Positions 1-5,437 of a stretch of DNA of 5,954 nucleotides are shown here, piece after piece. The DNA comes from an uncultured Lysobacterales bacterium (GTDB lineage: Bacteria > Pseudomonadota > Gammaproteobacteria > Xanthomonadales > SZUA-36). How positions within the stretch are numbered: the stretch's first letter is position 1; the number at the start of each line of letters is the position of its first letter. The notes under the pieces were generated by a model that was not told the origin of the DNA, did not search any database, and was given only the letters and a program-made list of their open reading frames with translations. The DNA lies in contig CALKKN010000356.1 in assembly GCA_937995275.1 (NCBI GenBank), positions 1 to 5,954 of the forward strand, given 5' to 3'. Position numbers and translations under genes: made by a program.

Positions 1-804
1 TGGCACTCGGCGACCTTCAACAACGACGGCAGCAAAGTGCTGTTCACCGACGAATGGGGCGGTGGGACACGGCCGCGCTGCCGCGCTTACGATCCGCTCA
101 ACTGGGGCGCGGACGCGATTTACGACATTGTCGACGGCCAACTGGAATTCCGCAGTCACTACAAGATGCCCGCGCCCCAGGTCGAACAGGAGAACTGCGT
201 GGCGCACAACGGGTCCATCGTCCCGGTGCCCGGGCGTGACATCTTCGTTCAGGCCTGGTACCAGGGCGGCATCTCGGTGGTGGACTTTACCGATTCGGCC
301 AATCCGGTCGAAATCGCCTACTTCGACCGCGGCCCCGTTGACGCCGAACACCTCGTGACCGGCGGCTTCTGGTCGGCCTACTGGTACCGGGGCAAGATCT
401 ACGGGACCGAAATCGTGCGCGGGCTCGATGTCCTGGCACTGGTGCCCAGTGAGCACCTGACCGAAAACGAAATCGCCGCCGCGGCCATCGCGGACCAGGG
501 CGCCGTGTTCAACCCCCAGCAGCAGTTCCGCGTCACCTGGCCGGCGGAGCCGGTCGTGGCGAGTGCCTACCTGGACCAGCTGCAGCGCGACAATGCACTG
601 CCGGCATCGGTTGCGGAAGACGTGACGAAGACGCTGGAACGCGCGGAGAAGGCGCTTCGGGAGGGATCAGGGCAACCGCAACTGGCCGACCAGTTGGAGT
701 CACTGGTTGCAGCGATCGGCGCGGATGGTGACAGCGCTGTATCCAGCATGCGCCGGGCTGCGCTGAGAGAGACCATGCAGGATATCGCCTCGCGGCTGCG
801 CTGA
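1..804 (+). CDS. LVIVD-repeat beta-propeller protein, C-terminal part (5' end outside window)
   Basis: The reading frame is open from base 1, so the true start lies upstream; 267 residues and the TGA at 802-804 are visible. The first half resembles LVIVD-repeat proteins, a family of predicted secreted or surface beta-propellers without a firmly known activity. The sequence HSATFNND opens the window, followed by CVAHNGS (about residues 66-72), AWYQGGISVVDFTD (about 85-98), NPVEIAYFDRGP, and a closing blade with GFWSAYWYRGKIYGTEI then RGLDVL. The short strand with a hydrophobic-Val-Asp core (ISVVDF, LDVLAL) is the repeat signature. From about residue 187 the protein becomes charged and helical (YLDQLQRD, then TLERAEKALREG), which resembles the helical tail modules attached to some secreted proteins; calling it FIMAH-like is inference. 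Two cysteines are visible (about 27 and 66). Any signal peptide would be upstream. The family assignment is fairly sure; the function is unknown. The next gene begins 42 nt downstream, so the two may be co-transcribed. Confidence 0.82.
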   Translation, partial: WHSATFNNDGSKVLFTDEWGGGTRPRCRAYDPLNWGADAIYDIVDGQLEFRSHYKMPAPQVEQENCVAHNGSIVPVPGRDIFVQAWYQGGISVVDFTDSANPVEIAYFDRGPVDAEHLVTGGFWSAYWYRGKIYGTEIVRGLDVLALVPSEHLTENEIAAAAIADQGAVFNPQQQFRVTWPAEPVVASAYLDQLQRDNALPASVAEDVTKTLERAEKALREGSGQPQLADQLESLVAAIGADGDSAVSSMRRAALRETMQDIASRLR

Positions 805-834
805 TGTTTTCCCGTGGCCGATCGGCGACAGCGC

Positions 835-838
835 AGGA
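835..838 (+). promoter_or_regulatory. Ribosome-binding site deciding the start of the membrane hydrolase gene
   Basis: AGGA lies 8 nt before the ATG at 847. The alternative in-frame GTG at 814 is preceded by a T/C-rich stretch with no Shine-Dalgarno match, and the in-frame ATG at 892 also lacks one. This favours 847 as the start. Confidence 0.6.
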
Positions 839-846
839 CTCGCTCG

Positions 847-2730
847 ATGACCAGCGATCCAGTGACCCGAAAGCGATCCGACCCCTCCAAGATGGATAAC
901 AAGTCGAATCTGCGCTTGTTCTTCGCCATGGTGGCGGTGGTGCTGGCAGCCAGCGTCCTGGCTTCGTTGATTCAGACCTCGGGCGGCCGGGTCCGGGTTC
1001 ATGAAATCAAGATTCCCACCCAGAACGGGCAATGGGTGTTCGGCGATCTGTTCCGCCCGCTGAGTGCGAGCAGCGAGCAGCCGGCGCCGCTGGTGGTGGT
1101 CGTCCCGGGTTTCCAGCGTTCGAAAGAGGCGCTGGCCAACACCTCGATTGAACTTGCGCGGCGGGACATCGTGGTGATCTCCATCGATCCCTACGCCCAG
1201 GGCCGGTCCAGTTCGTCGATGAGCCGCATGGCCGCAACGACCGAAGGCTATGGCATGTTCGCCGTGGTGGACTATGCCGCAAGCAGCAGCAACCTGAATT
1301 ATATCGATCCGGGCCGTATCGGGGCTACGGGGCACTCGGCGGGCGGTAACGCAGCCATACGCGGGGCCAACTATTTCGGGCGCGAGGCGCAGCGCACGGG
1401 CGAACCCAGCAAGCTTCACTCGGTTTACGTCTCCGGCTACGTGCTGACGCTGCGGGACGACGTGCTCGAAGACGTCGGCTCCAACATCGGGGTGAGTTAC
1501 GCCTACTACGACGAGGGCGCCTACCGTAACGAGCTGAAAAACGCGGACATGCGCATGGCTCCCGAGGCGCTCCGCGTGGTGAACCTGGGACGCGACCCGG
1601 CGCTTCCGGCGATCGGGGAAGTGGAGCTTGGGCGGTTCTACGGCAGCTTGGAAGACCGCAGCCTGCGGGTGGTGCACAACGAGCGGATCCTGCATCCGTT
1701 CCAGCCCTACATGCCCGAGGCGATGGCCAACCAGATCGAGTATTTCGAACGGGTCTTCGGGCTGGAATTCGAGCAGTCCAGCCGTGACCAGATCTGGTAC
1801 TGGAAGGAATTGCTGGGTGTCATCTCGATGATCGCCGCGCTGGTTGCGCTGATTCCGTTGGCCCGCATCCTGTTGCAGGCGCCTTATTTCCAGCCGCTGG
1901 TGCACGCCATCCCGTCGCCCTTGCCGCGGCCGCAAGGGAAAGGGAAGCTGTTGTACTGGGGCATGTTCACGCTCGGTGCGCTGATCGCCTGCTTTTCCTA
2001 CGTGCCGATGACCGAGTTGTCCAAGGTCTGGTTCGTCGCGGCCTCCAGCCGCGAACAGACCTGGTTTTTCCCCCAGCGCATGAACAACGCGGTCATGTTA
2101 TGGGCCGTATTCAACGGACTGCTGGGTTACCTGCTGTTCTGGCTCAGCTACCGTTTCTTCGGACGGGGTCATGGCGTGAAGCCGGACATGTGGGGCGTGT
2201 CGATATCGGGCGGGGAGCTGTTGCGGACTTTCTGGCTGGCGCTGACGTTGTTCGTGTCCTACTTCCTGCTGGTGTTCCTGGTCCATTTTTTCTTTCACGT
2301 GGACTACAACTTCCTGTTCATGGGGGTGCGTGTATTCCGCCCGGAAATGGTGATCCTGCTCTGCATGTATGCGCCCTTCTTCTTTGTTTTCTTTCTGTCC
2401 AACTCCTTGCGGGTCAACGGCGCCATGCGCCTGGAAGGTGATCCGGAGTGGAAGAGCATGCTCGTTTCCGGCATTGCCAATTCCCTCGGCCTGTTCCTGA
2501 TCGTGCTGGTCCAGTACACCACCTTTGCCCTGACCGGAACGGTTTACTGGACAGACGGCTGGCTTTACATCAACCTGCTGTTCGCGGTGGTTCCGATCAT
2601 GTTCGTGCTGCCGATTTTCAACCGGTATTTTTTCCGCGTTACGGGCAGGATCTACCTGGGGCCGATGGTGACCTGCCTGATCTTTATCATGATCCTGATC
2701 TCGAATACCGTGTTCTACCTGCCGTTGTGA
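847..2730 (+). CDS. Membrane-anchored alpha/beta hydrolase fused to a multi-helix C-terminal membrane domain
   Basis: This is a 627-residue protein if the ATG at 847 is used; upstream GTG 814 would add 11 residues. A basic N-terminus precedes one membrane helix (about residues 24-42). An alpha/beta-hydrolase domain follows (about 50-310). It has a strand leading to the oxyanion-type segment PGF (87-89) and a nucleophile elbow G-H-S-A-G-G with Ser164 (codon 1336-1338). His283 in LHPFQPYMPEA sits where the family's catalytic histidine is expected; the acid residue is not clear to me. The last half has about eight hydrophobic helices, starting near 322, 368, 415, 458, 499, 538, 573 and 603, many rich in Phe. 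With one N-terminal helix, the hydrolase domain would lie on the periplasmic side if the N-terminus is cytoplasmic; this topology is inference. The substrate cannot be read from sequence: an esterase, peptidase or lipid-modifying enzyme is possible. No close family name is known to me. It follows the LVIVD-repeat gene by 42 nt. Confidence 0.85.
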   Translation: MTSDPVTRKRSDPSKMDNKSNLRLFFAMVAVVLAASVLASLIQTSGGRVRVHEIKIPTQNGQWVFGDLFRPLSASSEQPAPLVVVVPGFQRSKEALANTSIELARRDIVVISIDPYAQGRSSSSMSRMAATTEGYGMFAVVDYAASSSNLNYIDPGRIGATGHSAGGNAAIRGANYFGREAQRTGEPSKLHSVYVSGYVLTLRDDVLEDVGSNIGVSYAYYDEGAYRNELKNADMRMAPEALRVVNLGRDPALPAIGEVELGRFYGSLEDRSLRVVHNERILHPFQPYMPEAMANQIEYFERVFGLEFEQSSRDQIWYWKELLGVISMIAALVALIPLARILLQAPYFQPLVHAIPSPLPRPQGKGKLLYWGMFTLGALIACFSYVPMTELSKVWFVAASSREQTWFFPQRMNNAVMLWAVFNGLLGYLLFWLSYRFFGRGHGVKPDMWGVSISGGELLRTFWLALTLFVSYFLLVFLVHFFFHVDYNFLFMGVRVFRPEMVILLCMYAPFFFVFFLSNSLRVNGAMRLEGDPEWKSMLVSGIANSLGLFLIVLVQYTTFALTGTVYWTDGWLYINLLFAVVPIMFVLPIFNRYFFRVTGRIYLGPMVTCLIFIMILISNTVFYLPL

Positions 2731-2812
2731 GCCCGGCGGCGCTAAAACAGAGCCGCAGGCCAAAGAAGGGAAGCGAGACTCCTCAAATAAATGCCTGTCG
2801 TGGTTGCCGTTC

Positions 2813-2821
2813 TGTTAGAAT
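2813..2821 (+). promoter_or_regulatory. Probable extended -10 promoter for rhlE
   Basis: TGTTAGAAT is a TGn-extended -10 element (TAGAAT, five of six matches to TATAAT). No good -35 box lies 16-18 bp upstream; the extended element may compensate. A start near A2828 would follow a GC-rich discriminator (GCCCGC), a feature of growth-rate or stringently controlled promoters, and would give a leader of about 192 nt. Prediction by eye. Confidence 0.5.
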
Positions 2822-2917
2822 GCCCGCATTCCTCGCGCCGCACCGGATGGCGCCGATGGCAGCCCGGGCAACTGCAGGGCAGCCGGAACTCACCCGAGCC
2901 GTTCGCCCCGCTACTGC

Positions 2918-2960
2918 CAGGGCTTCCCGCTTGGTCTGATACCCCCTTTTTCCAGCCCTG
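2918..2960 (+). other. Possible RNA stem-loop in the rhlE leader
   Basis: CAGGGCT at 2918-2924 is the exact reverse complement of AGCCCTG at 2954-2960, giving a 7-bp stem with a 29-nt loop. The loop holds a small GGT/ACC hairpin (2933-2943) and a run of five T (2947-2951). A competing fold pairs AGGG 2919-2922 with CCCT 2944-2947 directly before the remaining T run, which would look like a weak terminator. Hand folding only. Confidence 0.35.
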
Positions 2961-2961
2961 A

Positions 2962-3005
2962 CCGGTAACCTCTGGCCGAATGGACCAGGGGCGGGGCAAG
3001 ACCGG
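2962..3005 (+). promoter_or_regulatory. Predicted stem covering part of the rhlE ribosome-binding site
   Basis: CCGGT at 2962-2966 is complementary to ACCGG at 3001-3005. Inside it, CCTCTGG 2969-2975 pairs with CCAGGGG 2985-2991 (7 bp, one G-U, 9-nt loop). The outer stem includes the first two G of the Shine-Dalgarno GGAG at 3004-3007. This could tune translation of rhlE, but the outer stem is only 5 bp. Confidence 0.35.
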
Positions 3006-3007
3006 AG
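3004..3007 (+). promoter_or_regulatory. Ribosome-binding site of rhlE
   Basis: GGAG lies 12 nt before the ATG at 3020, slightly longer than the usual spacing. The intervening bases are A/T/C-rich. The site partly overlaps a predicted stem (2962-3005). Confidence 0.55.
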
Positions 3008-3019
3008 TTATACCCCAAT

Positions 3020-4456
3020 ATGTTATTTGAGAACCTCGGCCTGACGGCCGAACTTCTGCGTGCCATCCGCGAGCAGGGCTACACCGAACCCACCCCCATT
3101 CAGCACCAGGCGATACCGCTTGTTCTGCAGGGCCGGGATATCATGGCCGGAGCACAGACCGGCACAGGGAAAACGGCGGGCTTCACCCTGCCGTTACTCC
3201 AGCGGCTCGGCAGCGACAGGCGGGACAATCCGCCGCGGGCGATTCGGGCACTGGTACTCGCCCCGACCCGTGAACTGGCCGCGCAGGTCGGTGACAGCAT
3301 CGAGACCTACGGCCGCCATCTGCCGCACCGTGCGACGGTCATCTTCGGCGGGGTCAACATCAACCCGCAAATCGAACGACTGCGCCGCGGCGTGGACATC
3401 GTGGTGGCGACGCCCGGGCGGTTGCTGGATCACGCGCGCCAGCAGACCATCGACCTGTCCGGGGTGGAAATCCTGGTGCTGGACGAGGCCGACCGCATGC
3501 TCGACATGGGCTTCATCCACGATATCCGCAAGATACTGGCCCTTCTGCCCGAACGCGGCCAGCGACAGAACCTGATGTTCTCCGCAACGTTTTCCCAAGA
3601 AATCCGGAAGTTAGGAGCCACACTTCTGAACCAGCCTGAACTAGTTGAAGTAGCGTCTCGCAATGCGACCGTCGATCGAATCGAACAGGTGGCTCATCCG
3701 GTGGACAAGAACCGCAAGCGGGAACTGCTCAGTCACATGATCGGATCCCGTAATTGGCAGCAGGTGCTCGTATTCACGCGCACCAAGCACGGCGCCAACC
3801 GGCTGGCCCGGCAGTTGGGGCAGGACGGACTGGAGGCGACCGCGATCCATGGCAACAAGAGCCAGGCTGCGCGGACGCGGGCACTGACCGAGTTCAAGAA
3901 CGGCGCCGTGCGGGTGCTGGTGGCTACCGATATCGCGGCACGCGGCCTGGACATCGACCAGTTGCCGCACGTCGTGAACTACGAGTTGCCGAATGTGCCG
4001 GAAGACTACATTCACCGCATCGGCCGCACCGGCCGGGCCGGCCGCGAGGGCACCGCCGTGTCGCTGGTTTCCGGCGAAGAGCAGAAACAGTTGCGCGATA
4101 TCGAACGGCTGATCGGCTGCGCGGTCCCCAGGGAGGTTCTGGCGGGCTACGAGGGCGGCCGGGGTCCCGCGCGGGCGGAACATGCCGACAGGCCCTCCGA
4201 GCGAAGCGCGCCTTCACGGCAGGCCAGGCGCGGCAAGGGTAACGGCCGGGGCCGCCAGAACGCTGAGCGCAACGGCCACCCGGGCCGTCAGCTGAATGGT
4301 CAGCGCAATGGGCAGCTGAATGGTCACCGCAACGGGCAGCAGCGCAGGCCGGGGCCCACCCACGGTCGCAACCAGGTCGCGCCGGACAGGGAACCGGTCA
4401 AATCCGGTTACAGCGCCCTGGGCGACCGGTTGTTCATGGAGCGGGATGTCGACTGA
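3020..4456 (+). CDS. rhlE: DEAD-box ATP-dependent RNA helicase RhlE
   Basis: A 478-residue cytoplasmic helicase that uses ATP to unwind short RNA duplexes; RhlE proteins act in ribosome assembly and RNA turnover. All core motifs are present: Q motif GYTEPTPIQ (20-28), Walker A AQTGTGKT (45-52), Ia PTREL (82-86), DEAD (155-158), SAT (188-190), motif [11 protein letters not shown] (302-311) and motif [12 protein letters not shown] (332-341). The N-terminus MLFENLGL matches the usual start of RhlE, supporting the ATG at 3020. RecA1 spans about 1-210 and RecA2 about 215-370. After about 375 comes a basic, low-complexity tail rich in Arg, Gly, Asn and Gln, likely disordered and RNA-binding, with a duplicated 8-residue unit at 424-439. 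Codons around 3590-3660, at the domain junction, are less G/C-rich than elsewhere in the gene. It has its own probable promoter and a long leader; ppk2 follows 65 nt downstream. The RhlE subfamily call rests on motif context and the N-terminal match, and is strong. Confidence 0.96.
   Translation: MLFENLGLTAELLRAIREQGYTEPTPIQHQAIPLVLQGRDIMAGAQTGTGKTAGFTLPLLQRLGSDRRDNPPRAIRALVLAPTRELAAQVGDSIETYGRHLPHRATVIFGGVNINPQIERLRRGVDIVVATPGRLLDHARQQTIDLSGVEILVLDEADRMLDMGFIHDIRKILALLPERGQRQNLMFSATFSQEIRKLGATLLNQPELVEVASRNATVDRIEQVAHPVDKNRKRELLSHMIGSRNWQQVLVFTRTKHGANRLARQLGQDGLEATAIHGNKSQAARTRALTEFKNGAVRVLVATDIAARGLDIDQLPHVVNYELPNVPEDYIHRIGRTGRAGREGTAVSLVSGEEQKQLRDIERLIGCAVPREVLAGYEGGRGPARAEHADRPSERSAPSRQARRGKGNGRGRQNAERNGHPGRQLNGQRNGQLNGHRNGQQRRPGPTHGRNQVAPDREPVKSGYSALGDRLFMERDVD
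4289..4336 (+). repeat. 24-bp tandem repeat, two copies, in the rhlE tail
   Basis: The unit at 4289-4312 is repeated at 4313-4336 with only two differences (G/C at the 15th base and T/C at the 21st). It stays in frame and encodes QLNGQRNG then QLNGHRNG. A degenerate start of a third copy (CAGCAGCGC) follows, and related RNG-type residues precede it. Slippage-type expansion of a disordered tail is the simple explanation. Confidence 0.85.
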
Positions 4457-4480
4457 GCGGGCGATAAGCCGGGGATTTAT

Positions 4481-4489
4481 TGGTACCAT
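4481..4489 (+). promoter_or_regulatory. Possible extended -10 promoter for ppk2
   Basis: TGGTACCAT reads as TGn followed by TACCAT (four of six matches to TATAAT). There is no clear -35 box at the proper distance. A start near 4496 would leave a leader of about 26 nt containing the ribosome-binding site. Read-through from rhlE is an equally good alternative. Confidence 0.3.
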
Positions 4490-4506
4490 TCCTACCCCCA
4501 GGTTCT

Positions 4507-4511
4507 GGAAG
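4507..4511 (+). promoter_or_regulatory. Ribosome-binding site deciding the ppk2 start
   Basis: GGAAG lies 10 nt before the ATG at 4522. The in-frame TTG at 4480 would add 14 residues that do not look like the family, has no good Shine-Dalgarno match, and overlaps the possible promoter, so 4522 is preferred. Confidence 0.55.
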
Positions 4512-4521
4512 CATTTCGCAC

Positions 4522-5415
4522 ATGACACAACCGACAAAAGCTGAACCGCAACCATCGCAAGACAATAGCCAGGAAACCGAGGCGCTGGGCCATTGGACGG
4601 ACCGGCTCGGCATCAAGAAGGTCCTCAGAGTCCTGGAGAGGGTCGAGCAGGAGAACAGCCTGAAGCCCTTCCAGGCCGAGCTCATCCTGATGCAGAAGTA
4701 CCTCGAAGACACCAAGCGGCGGATGATCATCGTGTTCGAAGGCCGCGACGCCTCGGGCAAGGGGGGTACGATCCGGCGGGTTTCGCGCTACATGAACGAA
4801 AAGCACTATCGCGTCGTCGCGCTCGGCAAGCCGACCGACGCGCAGCGCACGCAGTGGTTCTTCCAGCGTTACGTCGAGCAGTTTCCGCGCGGCGGCGAGG
4901 TCGTTCTGTTCGATCGAAGCTGGTACAACCGGGCGATGGTGGAGCCGGTGTTCGGCTTCTGCACGCCGGAGGAATACAAGACGTTCATTAAGGGCGTGGT
5001 GGGTTTCGAGCGGGACCTCGTTCGCCAGGGCACGATTATCATCAAGCTGTACTTCAGCGTAACCAAGGAAGAGCAGGCCCGCCGCTTCGAGCGCCGGCAG
5101 AACGACCCCCTGCGTCAATGGAAATTGAGCGAGGTGGACTTGCAGGCCCAGGAGCGCTGGGACGACTTCACCAATCAGAAGTACGAGATGCTCAAGCGCA
5201 CGCACTCCAACCACGCCCCCTGGACGGTCATCCGCTCCAACGACAAGCACGCCGCGCGCCTGAACGCCATTCGTACCATCCTGAATTCAGTGCCGTACGA
5301 GAGGGGCAACCAGGTAATCGACTTTGTGCCGGACCATAAGGTCGTCATTTCCGGCGCGCGGGAAGTCGAGCAGATGGAAGCGGAGCGGATTCGGCGCGGG
5401 AAGTTCATCGGCTGA
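4522..5415 (+). CDS. ppk2: Polyphosphate kinase 2, single-domain class I type
   Basis: A 297-residue cytoplasmic P-loop kinase. PPK2 enzymes transfer phosphate between inorganic polyphosphate and nucleotides; class I members mainly make nucleoside triphosphates from diphosphates and polyphosphate. The Walker A segment is EGRDASGKGGT (73-83, Lys80), and the Walker B/lid region is VVLFDRSWYNR (127-137), continuing into AMVEPVFGFC; both are diagnostic of the family. The form with GKGG, rather than GKDG, favours class I over class III. Later conserved blocks are KLYFSVTKEEQ, RRQNDPLRQWKLS, and a C-terminal WTVIRSNDKHAAR. Length and single domain fit class I. The first 30 or so residues are polar, Gln/Pro-rich and probably flexible. 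The gene starts 65 nt after rhlE and ends 20 nt before a convergent ABC-transporter gene. Family call is very sure; nucleotide preference is inference from class. Confidence 0.95.
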   Translation: MTQPTKAEPQPSQDNSQETEALGHWTDRLGIKKVLRVLERVEQENSLKPFQAELILMQKYLEDTKRRMIIVFEGRDASGKGGTIRRVSRYMNEKHYRVVALGKPTDAQRTQWFFQRYVEQFPRGGEVVLFDRSWYNRAMVEPVFGFCTPEEYKTFIKGVVGFERDLVRQGTIIIKLYFSVTKEEQARRFERRQNDPLRQWKLSEVDLQAQERWDDFTNQKYEMLKRTHSNHAPWTVIRSNDKHAARLNAIRTILNSVPYERGNQVIDFVPDHKVVISGAREVEQMEAERIRRGKFIG

Positions 5416-5417
5416 AG

Positions 5418-5437
5418 AGCCGCAGGCGACCCCGGCT
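5418..5437. terminator. Weak inverted repeat between convergent genes
   Basis: AGCCG at 5418-5422 and CGGCT at 5433-5437 form a 5-bp stem with a 10-nt loop in the 20-nt gap between ppk2 and the convergent ABC ATPase gene, overlapping the latter's stop codon. The position fits a shared bidirectional terminator, but there is no T run on the + strand and the stem is short. Confidence 0.22.

Larger units (their letters stand above)
2731..3019. other. Intergenic region: promoter and leader of rhlE
   Basis: No credible coding sequence occupies this 289-nt gap. Its left end holds a weak inverted repeat, GCGGC at 2736-2740 and GCCGC at 2752-2756, with no T tract, so a terminator for the hydrolase gene is not convincing. 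An AT-richer patch around 2781-2821 contains the probable promoter. The rest, about 190 nt, is GC-rich and can form several stems. I could not match it to a riboswitch or small-RNA class that I recognise. Confidence 0.6.

Noticed and set aside
37..39. GTG at 37 as the start of the first gene
   Set aside because: The frame is open and family-like from base 1, so this is an internal valine codon of a gene starting upstream.
814..846. GTG at 814 as start of the hydrolase gene
   Set aside because: No ribosome-binding site before it; AGGA is well placed for the ATG at 847.
700..1935. Long open frame on the - strand (411 codons)
   Set aside because: It lies opposite the well-supported hydrolase gene, is rich in His, Arg and Gln as expected for an antisense shadow in GC-rich DNA, and shows no domain.
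2098..2763. Open frame of 221 codons on the - strand
   Set aside because: Antisense of the membrane helices of the hydrolase gene; Gln/His/Glu-rich composition is the complement of hydrophobic codons.
2850..2945. Resemblance of the rhlE leader to a cobalamin riboswitch (a stretch like CCCGGGCAACTGCA)
   Set aside because: The other conserved blocks of that riboswitch, including the B12 box, are absent, and rhlE is not a cobalamin gene.
4471..4500. Palindrome TGGTACCA before ppk2 as an operator
   Set aside because: Only 8 bp, with no second copy nearby; it overlaps the candidate -10 element but is too short to support an operator call.
4492..5250. Open frame of 252 codons on the - strand
   Set aside because: Antisense shadow of ppk2, whose motifs are unmistakable on the + strand.
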